Shown piece after piece: positions 24,040-32,775 of a stretch of DNA of 42,321 nucleotides. Position numbers and translations under genes: made by a program. Positions within the stretch are counted from its first letter, which is position 1, and each line of letters opens with the position of its first letter. The stretch comes from an uncultured Kiritimatiellota bacterium. GTDB lineage: Bacteria; Verrucomicrobiota; Kiritimatiellia; RFP12; UBA1067. Where the stretch lies: positions 1-42,321 of the forward strand of contig CAKTZI010000035.1 of NCBI GenBank assembly GCA_934635385.1. Reading direction: 5' to 3'. The notes under the pieces were generated by a model. The model saw nothing but the letters and a program-made list of their open reading frames with translations, had not been told where the DNA came from and ran no database searches.

Positions 24040-25317
24040 TCAGATGTTGATGCGGAGCGTCGTCTCGCGGGCCGGGCCGACCGAGAGGACGCCGAGCTGG
24101 CCGCCCACGAGGTCGAGGATGCGGTTGATGTACGCCTTCGCGTTTTCGGGCAGCGCCGCGTAGTCCGTGATCTTCGACGTCTCGCACTGCCAGCCGGGCA
24201 GTTCCTCGTAGACGGGCGTGCAGTGCGACAGGACTTCGAGGTCGGCCGGGAACGTCGTGTAGACGAAGCCGTCCTCGCGCCGGTAGCCCGTGCAGATCTT
24301 GACGACCGGGAAGGCGTCCAGCACGTCGAGCTTCGTCATCGCCCAGAAGTCGACGCCGTTCACGCGCTGCGCATAGCGCGCGACGACCGCGTCGAACCAA
24401 CCGCAGCGGCGCGGCCGCCCCGTCGTCGCGCCGAACTCGCCGCCGCGCTGGCGCAGAAGCTCGCCGTCCGCATCGAGAAGCTCCGTCGGGAACGGGCCCT
24501 CGCCGACACGTGTCGTGTAGAGCTTGAGGACGCCGATCACGCGGTCGATCGCGCGCGGCGAGACGCCCGAACCCGTGCAGGCCCCGCCCGCCGTCGGATT
24601 CGAGGACGTCACGAAGGGATACGTGCCGAAGTCGATGTCGAGCATCGTCGCCTGCGCACCCTCGAACAGGAGCGACTTCTTCGCCTCCAGATTCTCGTGC
24701 AGGTACTGGATCGTGTCCGTCACGTACGGCATCAGCGCCGTGACCATCGGCAGGTAGAGGCGCACCATCTCCTCCGCGTCAAGCGGCTGCGCGCCAAGGC
24801 CCACGAGCTTGCGGTTCGCCTCCGCGACCTGCTTGCGCACGAGGTCGGCGAAGTCGGGACGCAGGATGTCGCCGACGCGCATGCCGAAGCGGCCGACCTT
24901 TGCCGCATAGGCCGGGCCGATGCCGCGCCCGGTCGTGCCGATCTTCTCGCCTTCGGGGCGCGCGGCCTCCTCGGCCTTGTCGAGCGCGCGGTGCCACTGC
25001 ATGACCATGTGCGCGCGCTCGGAAATATGGAAGCGGCCCTTCAGCTCGAAACCCCAGCTCTCGACCTGCTCCAGCTCGCGCATGAGGTCGAAGGGATCCA
25101 TCACGACGCCGTTGCCGATCACGCAGTGCTTGCCGCCGTGGAGGATGCCGCTCGGCACGAGGTGGAGGACGTATTTCTTGTCGCCGACGACGACCGTGTG
25201 CCCGGCGTTGGAGCCGCCCTGGAAGCGAACCACGACATCGGCCTCCTCGGTGAGAAAGTCGATGACCTTGCCCTTGCCTTCATCGCCCCACTGGGCGCCA
25301 ACGAGTACAGTATTCAT
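24040..25317 (-). CDS. purA: Adenylosuccinate synthetase
   Basis: This 425-residue enzyme makes adenylosuccinate from IMP, Asp and GTP, the first committed step to AMP. The N-terminus MNTVLVGAQWGDEGKGK holds the P-loop, so the start is certain. SNAGHTVVV, TTGRGIGPAYAAK, FEGAQATMLDIDFGTYPFVT and GVSPRAIDRVIGV follow in the expected order. The -10 TATAAT ends only 11 bases before the ATG and no ribosome binding site fits between, so the mRNA is probably nearly leaderless. apt follows downstream. Confidence 0.97.
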   Translation of the reverse strand: MNTVLVGAQWGDEGKGKVIDFLTEEADVVVRFQGGSNAGHTVVVGDKKYVLHLVPSGILHGGKHCVIGNGVVMDPFDLMRELEQVESWGFELKGRFHISERAHMVMQWHRALDKAEEAARPEGEKIGTTGRGIGPAYAAKVGRFGMRVGDILRPDFADLVRKQVAEANRKLVGLGAQPLDAEEMVRLYLPMVTALMPYVTDTIQYLHENLEAKKSLLFEGAQATMLDIDFGTYPFVTSSNPTAGGACTGSGVSPRAIDRVIGVLKLYTTRVGEGPFPTELLDADGELLRQRGGEFGATTGRPRRCGWFDAVVARYAQRVNGVDFWAMTKLDVLDAFPVVKICTGYRREDGFVYTTFPADLEVLSHCTPVYEELPGWQCETSKITDYAALPENAKAYINRILDLVGGQLGVLSVGPARETTLRINI

Positions 25318-25328
25318 AAGGATTCGGT

Positions 25329-25337
25329 ATTATATCA
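25329..25337 (-). promoter_or_regulatory. Extended -10 promoter of purA (near-leaderless)
   Basis: The minus strand reads TGATATAAT. With the ATG 11 bases beyond, the expected leader is about 4 bases. Confidence 0.7.
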
Positions 25338-25339
25338 TA

Positions 25340-26362
25340 TCAGCCGAGCTGGTTCAGGAAGCGGACGTCGTTCTCGTAGAGCCAGCGGATGTCAGGGATG
25401 CCGTACTTGATCATCGCGATGCGCTCGACGCCGAAGCCGAAGGCGTAGCCGGAGACCTTCTCCGGGTCCCAGCCGACGTGCTGGAAGACGCGCGGATCGA
25501 CCATGCCCGCGCCCGCGACCTCGATCCATCCCGACTGCTTGCAGACGCTGCACCCCTTGCCCTTGCAGACGTGGCACGAGAAGTCGACCTCGACGGACGG
25601 CTCGGTGAACGGGAAGAAGTGCGGACGGAAGCGCACGGTCACGCTGTCGCCCATCATCTCCTTCGCGAAGTAGGCGAGAACGCTCTTCAGGTCGGCGAGC
25701 GAGACGGGCTTCGTCGCCGTCTCGTCGACGTAAAGTCCCTCGATCTGGTGGAAGTTCGCCGAGTGCGTCGCGTCCGTCGTGTCGCGGCGGAACGTGCGGC
25801 CGGGGCAGATGACGCGCACGGGCGGCTTGTTCGCCATCATCGTGCGGATCTGCACGGGCGAGGTCTGCGTCCGCAGCAGGCAGTCGTCGTTGAACCAGAA
25901 CGTGTCCGTCCGGTCCTGCGAGGGATGGTGCGGCGGCGTGTTGAGCGCCGTGAAGTTGTTGAAGCGGTTCTCCAGCTCCGGGCCGTCGGCGACCGTGAAG
26001 CCGAGCCGCCCGAAGATCCGCGCCGTCTCCTCGATGACGCGCGAGAGCGGATGCTTCACGCCGAGGCCGAACCAGCGACCGGGGAGCGTGAGGTCGGCCG
26101 CGACGGCCTTCTCGTCCGCCCCGCCGAGATGGCCGGACGCCTGCAGCGCCGCCTCGACCTCGGCCTTCCACGCCTGGATCGCCTTGCCGAACGCGGGGCG
26201 CTCCTCCTTCGGCACGTCCTTCATCGCCTTGATGAGCGCGGGGATGGAGCCGTTGCGCCCCACGTACTTCACGCGCAGCGCCTCCACGGCCGTCGCATCG
26301 GCCGCCGCCGCGATTTCCTTCAGGCTTTCGGCTTTCGCCGTCTCCAGATCAGCAAGAGTCAT
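25340..26362 (-). CDS. pheS: Phenylalanine-tRNA ligase alpha subunit
   Basis: This 340-residue class II synthetase catalytic subunit has an N-terminal coiled-coil arm (about 1-90), ALNTPPHHPSQD near motif 1, FHQIEGLYVDE in motif 2 and FGFGVERIAMIKYGI as motif 3. A CHVCKGKGCSVCK cysteine cluster precedes the final part, as in many bacterial PheS proteins. ATG 26362 has AGAGGAAAAG upstream, with a TGGTATAAT promoter 29 bases before it. The beta subunit gene pheT, often next to pheS, is not in this window; purA follows instead. Confidence 0.96.
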   Translation of the reverse strand: MTLADLETAKAESLKEIAAAADATAVEALRVKYVGRNGSIPALIKAMKDVPKEERPAFGKAIQAWKAEVEAALQASGHLGGADEKAVAADLTLPGRWFGLGVKHPLSRVIEETARIFGRLGFTVADGPELENRFNNFTALNTPPHHPSQDRTDTFWFNDDCLLRTQTSPVQIRTMMANKPPVRVICPGRTFRRDTTDATHSANFHQIEGLYVDETATKPVSLADLKSVLAYFAKEMMGDSVTVRFRPHFFPFTEPSVEVDFSCHVCKGKGCSVCKQSGWIEVAGAGMVDPRVFQHVGWDPEKVSGYAFGFGVERIAMIKYGIPDIRWLYENDVRFLNQLG

Positions 26363-26391
26363 GTCTTCTTTTCCTCTAAAATTAGGTGCCT

Positions 26392-26400
26392 ATTATACCA
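26392..26400 (-). promoter_or_regulatory. Extended -10 promoter of pheS
   Basis: The minus strand reads TTTTTGGTATAAT. It lies 29 bases before the pheS ATG, with a ribosome binding site in the leader. Confidence 0.72.
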
Positions 26401-26418
26401 AAAAGCCCCCGAACGCAT

Positions 26419-27177
26419 TCAGAGCGCGGATCCGGGGAAGAACGTGCCGACCGAACGCCCCGCGAACAGCGCGGGGAAGACGGTCTTGCGGCCGTTCGCG
26501 ATGTACGTGTCGATGCCCGCCTTGACCGCCGCGCGGACGGCCTTGAGCTTCGAGTCCATGCCGCCTTTCGAGAGGTTGCCCTTCTCGCCGGGACGCACGA
26601 GCGCCTTCACGTGGCGGAAGCTCGCGACCTCCGGGATGCGCCGCCCCTGCGAGTCGAGCAGCCCGTCCACGGTCGTCAGCAGCACGAGCGCGTCCGCCTT
26701 GACGAGCTTCGCGATCAGGAACGAGAGCCAGTCGTTGTCGCCGAAGGTCTGGCCCTTCAGCTCCTCGTCCGCCACGACGTCGTTCTCGTTGATGATCGGC
26801 ACGATGCCGGCCGTGACAAGGCGCTCGAGCGCCTTCTTCACGTTCTGGCTGCGGCGGCGGTCCTCGAAGTCGTAGTGCGTGAGGAGGAACTGGCCGATCC
26901 GCACGCCCTCGACGCCGAAGAAGTGCTCGTACTCGCCGATGAACCGCGCCTGGCCGACCGCCGCGCACATCTGCACGTCGTTGACGTCCTTCGGGCGCGC
27001 CTTCAGCCCCAGCGCCTCGACGCCAGCGGCGACGGCGCCGGACGAGACGAAGAAGACCGCGTGCCCGTCCTTGCGCAGCTGCGAGAGCTGCGAGACGAGG
27101 CGGCGCAGGGCCGCGTGATCCGGATGGCCGCTCTTCGCGGCGATGGCGTGGGTGCCGACCTTGACGACGATTTTCAT
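26419..27177 (-). CDS. proB: Glutamate 5-kinase (short form without PUA domain)
   Basis: This 252-residue kinase phosphorylates glutamate in the first step of proline synthesis. It begins MKIVVKVGTHAI and has VSSGAVAAG, IPIINENDVV, FGDNDWLSFLIA and GGMDSKLKAV, the amino-acid-kinase fold signatures. It ends after the catalytic domain, so the C-terminal PUA domain of the roughly 367-residue E. coli enzyme is absent, as in many bacteria. ATG 27177 overlaps the glnS stop as ATGA, so it is coupled to glnS. The same frame is open far upstream across glnS, but that part translates to an out-of-frame shadow. proA is not nearby. Confidence 0.93.
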   Translation of the reverse strand: MKIVVKVGTHAIAAKSGHPDHAALRRLVSQLSQLRKDGHAVFFVSSGAVAAGVEALGLKARPKDVNDVQMCAAVGQARFIGEYEHFFGVEGVRIGQFLLTHYDFEDRRRSQNVKKALERLVTAGIVPIINENDVVADEELKGQTFGDNDWLSFLIAKLVKADALVLLTTVDGLLDSQGRRIPEVASFRHVKALVRPGEKGNLSKGGMDSKLKAVRAAVKAGIDTYIANGRKTVFPALFAGRSVGTFFPGSAL

Positions 27178-28898
27178 GCGACGGCGGGTTTGTAGGAGTC
27201 CTTGAGCGTGCAGGTGCGGTTGAAGACGGGCGCGCCCGGCTTCGAGTCCACCGCGTCCGCGACGAAGTAGCCCGTGCGCTCGAACTGGAAATGCTCGTTC
27301 GCCTGCGCCGCGCCGAGCGCCGGCTCGACGTAGCCCGTCACGACCTTCAGCGAATCGGGGTTGAGGTACTTCAGGAAGTTTTCGCTTCCGTCCTTCAGCG
27401 GATCCTTCTCCGTGAAGAGTCGGTCGTAGAGGCGCACCTCGGCCTTGACGCCCGTCGCGCAGTCGACCCAGTGGATCGTCCCCTTCACCTTGCGGCCGTC
27501 CGCCGCGTTGCCGCCCCACGACGCCTCGTCCCACGTGCCGTGGATCTCGACGACCTTTCCGTCCGCGTCCTTCACGCAGCCCGTACACCTGAAGAGGCAC
27601 GCGCCGCGCAGGCGCACTTCCTGTCCCGGCACCATGCGGAAGAACTTCTTTTCCGGCACTTCCATGAAGTCCGCGCGGTCGATCCAGATTTCCCGGCCGA
27701 ACGCGACCTGCCGCGTTCCGGTCGTCTCGTCCGTCGGGTTGTTCGGCAGTTCGACCATCCGGCTCGCCGACGCCTCCCAGTTGTCGATCACGACCTTCAC
27801 GGGATCGAGGACGGCCATGCGGCGCGTCGCCGTGCGGTTCAGCTCCTCGCGCACGCACCATTCGAGAAGCGCGGGATCCGACTCGCTCTCGACCTTCGAG
27901 ACGCCGATGCGGTCGCAGAACTCGCGGATCGCCCCCGGCGTGTAGCCGCGCCGGCGCATCCCGCACACCGTCGGCATGCGCGGATCGTCCCAGCCGTTGA
28001 CGCGCCCGTCCTGCACCATCTGCAGCAGAAGGCGCTTCGACATCACCATGTACGTCAGGTTGAGCCGCGCGAACTCGCGCTGCTGCGTGCGGATCTTGAC
28101 GCCGCCCCGCACCGGCAGGAGACCCTGCTCGTCCATGCGGTCGACGACCCAGTCGTAGAGCGGACGGTGAACCTCGAACTCCAGCGTGCACATCGAGTGC
28201 GTGACGCCCTCCAGGACGTCCTCGATCGGGTGCGCAAAGTCGTACATCGGGTAGACGCACCACTTGTTGCCGAGGTGGTAGTGCGCGACGTGGCGGATGC
28301 GGTAGAGGACCGGATCGCGGAAGTGGATGTTCGGCGAGGCCATGTCGATCTTCGCCCGGAGGCACCATTCGCCGTCGGCATACTTGCCGTCGCGCATCTC
28401 GTGGAAGATCCGGAGGTTCCGCTCCGGGTCGGTGTCGCGCGAGGGCGAGGGCGTGCCCGGACGCTCCGGGACGCCGCGGTACGCCTTCCACTCCTCCTGC
28501 GTGAGGCTGCAGCAGTAGGCCTGGCCGCGCCGGATCAGCTCCTCGGCAATCGCGAACATCGTGTCGAACATGTTCGAGGCGTTGTAGAAGCCGGGCTCGC
28601 CCGCGTCGCCGGGTCCGCTCCACCGGTAGCCGAGCCAGTTGATGTCGCGCTTGATGTTCTCGGCGTACTCGTCGGACTCCTTCGTCGGGTTCGTGTCGTC
28701 CAGCCGCAGGTGGCACTCGCCGCCGAAGAGCTGCGCCATGCCGAAATCGACGCACACGGCCTTCGCGTGGCCGATGTGGATGTAGCCGTTGGGTTCGGGC
28801 GGGAAGCGCGTGACGACCTTGCCGCCGGTCTTGCCGTCGGCGACGTCCTTTTCGATCCACTGCCTGAGGAAATGACGAGAGGTGTCTGATTCGTTCAT
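27174..28898 (-). CDS. glnS: Glutamine-tRNA ligase
   Basis: This 574-residue class I synthetase has HFLRQWIEKDVADGK at the start, the HIGH motif as GYIHIGHAKA, the KMSKS variant VMSKRLL and C-terminal anticodon-binding beta-barrels. It shows the diagnostic GlnRS stretches CVDFGMAQLFGGECHLRLDD and NWLGYRW. Presence of GlnRS means direct Gln-tRNA charging is possible without the GatCAB route. ATG 28898 has a TATAAT ending 11 bases upstream and no room for a ribosome binding site, so translation is probably near-leaderless. proB overlaps its stop by 4 bases. Confidence 0.97.
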   Translation of the reverse strand: MNESDTSRHFLRQWIEKDVADGKTGGKVVTRFPPEPNGYIHIGHAKAVCVDFGMAQLFGGECHLRLDDTNPTKESDEYAENIKRDINWLGYRWSGPGDAGEPGFYNASNMFDTMFAIAEELIRRGQAYCCSLTQEEWKAYRGVPERPGTPSPSRDTDPERNLRIFHEMRDGKYADGEWCLRAKIDMASPNIHFRDPVLYRIRHVAHYHLGNKWCVYPMYDFAHPIEDVLEGVTHSMCTLEFEVHRPLYDWVVDRMDEQGLLPVRGGVKIRTQQREFARLNLTYMVMSKRLLLQMVQDGRVNGWDDPRMPTVCGMRRRGYTPGAIREFCDRIGVSKVESESDPALLEWCVREELNRTATRRMAVLDPVKVVIDNWEASASRMVELPNNPTDETTGTRQVAFGREIWIDRADFMEVPEKKFFRMVPGQEVRLRGACLFRCTGCVKDADGKVVEIHGTWDEASWGGNAADGRKVKGTIHWVDCATGVKAEVRLYDRLFTEKDPLKDGSENFLKYLNPDSLKVVTGYVEPALGAAQANEHFQFERTGYFVADAVDSKPGAPVFNRTCTLKDSYKPAVA

Positions 28899-28909
28899 GA
28901 TGGACGGAT

Positions 28910-28918
28910 ATTATATCA
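28910..28918 (-). promoter_or_regulatory. Extended -10 promoter of glnS (near-leaderless)
   Basis: The minus strand reads TTTTTTGATATAAT. The ATG follows 11 bases later, giving an expected leader of about 4 bases. The GC-rich stretch and T-run before it could also serve as a weak terminator for the gene ending at 28952, but I see only a 4-base-pair stem. Confidence 0.7.
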
Positions 28919-28951
28919 AAAAAGCCGCCGCCCGCCCGTGCCACCGGGACA

Positions 28952-31111
28952 TCACCGCTTCGGCCAGCGCGTCGTGACGAAGCCGCCGCCCGACGTGCCG
29001 GCGACGAGGCGTTCGGGATCGAACGGGTCGAACGCGACGCACGTGAGCCGCCGGACGTACAGCCCGTCGTTCGCCGCCGTCCATGTCCGCCCGTCGTCCG
29101 CGCTCACCCACACGCCGTGTCCGCCGGCGAAGTCGTGGTAGGGGTTGTCCATCGTCGTGAGGACGAGGCGCGTCGGGTCGGTCGGGTCGGCCGCGACGGC
29201 ACACGCGAGCGCGTCGTCGTGGAGGCGCGTCCAGCCGCCCGTCGCCGGGTCGTGCCGCCAGAGGCCGCGCCGCGCCGGGTCGCCGACGCGCCCGCGACAG
29301 GCGAGAAGCCGCCCGCGCGCGTCGCAGAAGATCCGGCCCTCGCTCTCGCCGTCGAAGTCGAGCGGACGGAACGTCTTCCAGTCGTCCTCCGTCACGAAGA
29401 CGCCCTGCCTGTTGCGCACGTAGAAGCGCGTCGGCTTCGTCGGGTCGACGACGAACGCCCCCGCCTGCGCGACCGTCGCGTCGCGCGCCCACGTCTCGCC
29501 GCCGTCCGCCGTGCGGTAGAGCGCGTCCCCGAAGACGACGAACGCGCGGGTGCCGTCGTCCGGGTCGACCCAGACGTCGCCGTAGGCGCCGTCGCCGAAC
29601 GCGGGCAGTCCGCACGCCGCGCCATGCCAGGCGCGCCACGTCGCGCCGCCGTCGCGGCTCACGAGGACGCCGCAGTTCGCGCCGCGCTGGCCGGACGTGA
29701 GGTAGATCGTGCCGTCCTTCGCGAACGCCGCGCCCACCCCGCCGCACCACGGCGCGACGCCGCCGTGCGCGTAGTGCCAGCTCTTCAGGCCGTCGTCCGA
29801 GATCCAGCCGCGCGCGGCGTCCATCGCCTGCACGACGGACTGCCCCTTGCGGTAGGGGTTGAAGGTGATGCGCTGCGAGCACCAGCCGTTCCAGCCGCGT
29901 CCGCGCCAGTGGTCGGGCTTCGCGGGATCGGGACGCACCGCCGTCATGTCCGCCCACGTGCGTCCGCCGTCCGTCGTCTTCAGCACGTATTCGGAGTTGT
30001 AGGCGTAGGCGACGTCCGGCTCCGTCGGCGAGGCGGCGATGCGGCAGCTCGGCCCGGCATAGCACGCCGTCTCCAGCGTCCAGCGCGCGCACCCGCGCCG
30101 CCACGACGCGCCGCCGTCGTCGCTCACCCAGATGGACGCCGCGCGCCAGCCGAGGTCGCTTACGTACAGGCGGTTCGGGTTGCTCTGCGAGACCTCAATC
30201 TCGCCAAAGTTCGTGACGATTCGCGGATGCGCGTCGGCGATCTTGTCGATGCCCGCGTCGCTCGGCCGGAACGTCCGCCCACGATCGTCACTGCGCCAGA
30301 TTGCGCCCGGCGTGCGCTTCCCGTCCGCCCCCGGCTCGCCCGGCGCGACGACGCCCCAGACGACGTTCGGATCCGTCGGATGCGTCGTCACGCCCGCGAG
30401 CGCGCCGGGCAGCCCCGCGACCTTGCGCCGCCGCCACGTGAGGCCGCCGTCCACGGACGAGAACCAGCCGACACCGTCCGCGAAGACGTGCGCCCACGGC
30501 GTCTTCTCCGCGCCCCACCACGCCTTGACGAGGTTTGCGCCCTTCACGTCGTTCGTCGTGAAGCCGTCCGCCGTGATCGTGCCGAGCCGCCGCCAGGCGT
30601 CGCCGCCGTTCTCGCTGAGCCAGACCGCGCCCATCGTCGCGCACGTGCCCCAGCGGCGCGACGAGCCGCCGAAGGCGAGGAGGCGCGCCGGACGCGCCGG
30701 ATCGACCAGCACCTTCTCGACCATCGCCGTGTACTTCCACGGACACGGCGCGGGCAGGCCGTTACGCCGCCCCTGCCACGTGAGCCCGCCGTCGCGGCTC
30801 ACGAACGGGCCCATGCACGAGCCGATCCACAGCTCGTCCGCCCGCGTCGGATGGAAGGTCGGCGTCGCCATCTCGTAGGACGGCAGCCCCATGCCGGGAC
30901 GCCAGCTCTCGCCGCCGTCGAACGAGGCGGCCGTGCCCAGCATGTCGCCGCCGGAGACGACGTGCTGCGGATTGTGCGGCGAGACGGCGACCGAGACGAT
31001 GGCGCCGCCGCACCCCGGCTCGTACAGCGGCTCCCAGCGGAGCGCCGCCGACGCGGACAAACAGACGACGGTCGCCACGGCGGCGGCCAGACAGGCGAAT
31101 GACTTTTTCAT
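28952..31111 (-). CDS. Secreted Asp-box beta-propeller protein (GH74/sortilin-like)
   Basis: This 719-residue protein has a clear signal peptide (MKKSFACLAAAVATVVCLSASA). The mature part carries about eleven Asp-box motifs of the form S-x-D-x-G-x-T-W (SFDGGESW, SRDGGLTW, SVDGGLTW, SDDGGASW, TTDGGRTW, SRDGGATW and others), spread over the whole length. This is the pattern of two seven-bladed propellers, as in GH74 xyloglucanases and the sortilin/VPS10 fold. An enzyme role on plant or mucin glycans fits the neighbouring fucosidase and GH2 enzyme, but catalytic residues cannot be assigned by eye. ATG 31111 is chosen because the signal peptide starts there and a TGGTATAAT promoter ends 9 bases upstream; an open extension to 31216 is only repeat sequence. 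Confidence 0.85.
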   Translation of the reverse strand: MKKSFACLAAAVATVVCLSASAALRWEPLYEPGCGGAIVSVAVSPHNPQHVVSGGDMLGTAASFDGGESWRPGMGLPSYEMATPTFHPTRADELWIGSCMGPFVSRDGGLTWQGRRNGLPAPCPWKYTAMVEKVLVDPARPARLLAFGGSSRRWGTCATMGAVWLSENGGDAWRRLGTITADGFTTNDVKGANLVKAWWGAEKTPWAHVFADGVGWFSSVDGGLTWRRRKVAGLPGALAGVTTHPTDPNVVWGVVAPGEPGADGKRTPGAIWRSDDRGRTFRPSDAGIDKIADAHPRIVTNFGEIEVSQSNPNRLYVSDLGWRAASIWVSDDGGASWRRGCARWTLETACYAGPSCRIAASPTEPDVAYAYNSEYVLKTTDGGRTWADMTAVRPDPAKPDHWRGRGWNGWCSQRITFNPYRKGQSVVQAMDAARGWISDDGLKSWHYAHGGVAPWCGGVGAAFAKDGTIYLTSGQRGANCGVLVSRDGGATWRAWHGAACGLPAFGDGAYGDVWVDPDDGTRAFVVFGDALYRTADGGETWARDATVAQAGAFVVDPTKPTRFYVRNRQGVFVTEDDWKTFRPLDFDGESEGRIFCDARGRLLACRGRVGDPARRGLWRHDPATGGWTRLHDDALACAVAADPTDPTRLVLTTMDNPYHDFAGGHGVWVSADDGRTWTAANDGLYVRRLTCVAFDPFDPERLVAGTSGGGFVTTRWPKR

Positions 31112-31120
31112 GGCGCGGTT

Positions 31121-31129
31121 ATTATACCA
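31121..31129 (-). promoter_or_regulatory. Extended -10 promoter of the Asp-box protein gene (near-leaderless)
   Basis: The minus strand reads TGGTATAAT, followed after 9 bases by the ATG. The expected transcription start is within about 3 bases of the codon. Confidence 0.7.
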
Positions 31130-31152
31130 CGAATTCCGAACGCCAGACTGCC

Positions 31153-31235
31153 TAGGGGCCTGTCCCCACAAATTATCGGGGGCCTGTCCCAAATTATCGG
31201 GGGCCTGTCCCCACAAAACTAGGGGCCTGTCCCCA
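31153..31235. repeat. Intergenic array of GGGGACAGGCCCC elements
   Basis: Four copies (three intact, one lacking a G) are separated by short AT-rich spacers such as TAGTTTTGT and CGATAATTTGT on the minus strand. The unit has GGGG/CCCC arms and could form a small stem. The array fills the gap between the fucosidase stop and the next promoter. Further copies lie inside the GH2 gene at 37864-37976. Confidence 0.9.
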
Positions 31236-31241
31236 CGAAAA

Positions 31242-32690
31242 TCACTTCAACTGCACTTCGACGACCGGGAGGGGGACGTCCGGGCGTTCGAGCGGCAGTT
31301 CGAGGAAACCCGTGTCGTCCTCCGGATTCGCGCCCATGTGCTCGTGCTTCTGCCACGCGGGGATGTAGCCGACCGTGAGCTCCCGTCCGTCGTGGAGGAA
31401 CTGGGCGAACGCGACCCGCTCCGTGAACGTGAGCGGCAGCCGGTTCAGCGGGTAGTCCAGCAGGTGGATGTAGAGGCGGTTCGTCCGCTCGTTGTAGGTG
31501 AGCAGCGTGCCGGGCGGCGCGACGAAGCCGTCCGGCGCCTGCGTGCAGCCGTAGATCGCGCGGGCGTGGACGCCCATCCACTCGGCGAAGCCGTCCAGCC
31601 GTTCGCACGCCTTCTTCGGGAACTGTCCACGCGCCGTCGGCCCGACGTTCAGGAGCAGGTTGCCGCCGTGCGCCACGGTGTCGATCAGCAGCTCCAGCAG
31701 CTGCGGCACGTCCGCCCAACGCGCAGCGGGCCGACAGTCGTAGCCCCAGCCCGCGCCCAGCGTCTGGCAGGTCTCCCACGGGACGCGCACGCCGTTGACC
31801 TTCGGCCACGAGCGAACCTTCATGCATTCCGGCGTCACGAAGTCCCCACCGTCCGCATAGTCGGTCAGGCCCAGACGGTTGTCGATGATGAGCCACGGCT
31901 GGCAGGAACGCGCCATCTTCAGGAGGCCGACCGCATCCCAGTCCTCCGCCGTCTTCCCGAACTTGCCCGTTGGCGTGAAGTCGAACCACATGATGTCGAC
32001 GCGGCCGTACTGCGTCAGCAGCTCCCGCACCTGCGCAAACATGAAGGCGCGGTAGCGGTTCATGTCGCGGCCTTCGTTGAGCTTCGCGTAGCTTTCGTCC
32101 GTGAACCCGCCCTTCGGGGCCAGCGGATGGTTGTAGTCCAGCGTGTAGTCCGGGTGATGCCAGTCCATGACCGAGAAGTAGAAGCCGACGCGCAGCCCCT
32201 CGGCGCGAAAGGCCTCCGCGAACTCCTTCACGAGGTCGCGCCTGAACGCGGTGTTGGTGATCTTGTAGTCGGAGGCCTTCGTGTCCCACAGCGCGAAGCC
32301 GTCGTGGTGCTTCGTCGTCAGGACGGCGTACTTCATGCCGGCGGCCTTGGCCCGCCGCGCCCAGTCCTTCGCGTCGAAGAGGTCGGGGTTGAATCGGTCC
32401 AGGTACTTGCGGTTGTAGACGTCTTCCGGGATCTTCTCACTCGTCTTCACCCACTCGCCGCGCGCTGGGATCGCGTAGAGGCCGAAGTGGACGAAGAGCC
32501 CGAACCGGTCATGCGTCCACCATGACAGGCGTTCGGCCTTCTGTTCGGGCGTCTCCGAAAAGATTCGCTTCAGCGGCCTTACCGCCCCAACTTGCGCCGA
32601 GGTAGGCTTGGTTTGCGCAACCGCCTCGGCTTGCGCCGAGGCGCACTGGACAAGCGACAGCAGACAGAGGACAGACAATTTCGTTTTCAT
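31242..32690 (-). CDS. Secreted alpha-L-fucosidase (GH29)
   Basis: This 482-residue enzyme removes alpha-linked fucose from host or plant glycans. It shows a signal peptide (MKTKLSVLCLLSLVQCASA), the GH29 N-terminal WWTHDRFGLFVHFGLYAIPA, KYAVLTTKHHDGFALWDTKA, and VDIMWFDF, in which the second Asp (about residue 237) is the expected nucleophile. The catalytic domain fills most of the protein, with a short beta-sandwich at the C-terminus. ATG 32690 has TGGAG 9 bases upstream; an ATG 5 codons earlier is possible. It probably acts outside the cytoplasm with the Asp-box protein next to it and the GH2 enzyme upstream. Confidence 0.93.
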   Translation of the reverse strand: MKTKLSVLCLLSLVQCASAQAEAVAQTKPTSAQVGAVRPLKRIFSETPEQKAERLSWWTHDRFGLFVHFGLYAIPARGEWVKTSEKIPEDVYNRKYLDRFNPDLFDAKDWARRAKAAGMKYAVLTTKHHDGFALWDTKASDYKITNTAFRRDLVKEFAEAFRAEGLRVGFYFSVMDWHHPDYTLDYNHPLAPKGGFTDESYAKLNEGRDMNRYRAFMFAQVRELLTQYGRVDIMWFDFTPTGKFGKTAEDWDAVGLLKMARSCQPWLIIDNRLGLTDYADGGDFVTPECMKVRSWPKVNGVRVPWETCQTLGAGWGYDCRPAARWADVPQLLELLIDTVAHGGNLLLNVGPTARGQFPKKACERLDGFAEWMGVHARAIYGCTQAPDGFVAPPGTLLTYNERTNRLYIHLLDYPLNRLPLTFTERVAFAQFLHDGRELTVGYIPAWQKHEHMGANPEDDTGFLELPLERPDVPLPVVEVQLK

Positions 32691-32703
32691 TGCAGTTTTC
32701 TCC

Positions 32704-32774
32704 ATTTTCGTTTCAGGTTTCAGTTTTAGGTTTCAGTTCTTTCGGTTTCGACTTTCTCGTTTCGACTTTTCATC
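32704..32774. repeat. AT-rich simple repeat (GTTTCAGGTTTCAGTTTTAGG type)
   Basis: Units of TTTCAGGTTTCAGTTTTAGG lie between the DUF4143 ATPase gene and the fucosidase. Like the other AT-rich tracts, it falls directly before a start codon on the minus strand. Confidence 0.75.
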
Positions 32775-32775
32775 T

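Noticed and set aside
27178..28944. Upstream continuation of the proB frame across glnS
   Set aside because: The extension is a frame shadow of glnS. proB begins at ATG 27177, overlapping the glnS stop by 4 bases.
31112..31216. N-terminal extension of the Asp-box protein (MWGQAPDNL...)
   Set aside because: It is a translation of the GGGGACAGGCCCC array. The signal peptide and promoter place the start at 31111.
31153..31235. Possible CRISPR array
   Set aside because: Units are only 13 bases, spacers are short and similar to each other, and no cas genes are nearby.
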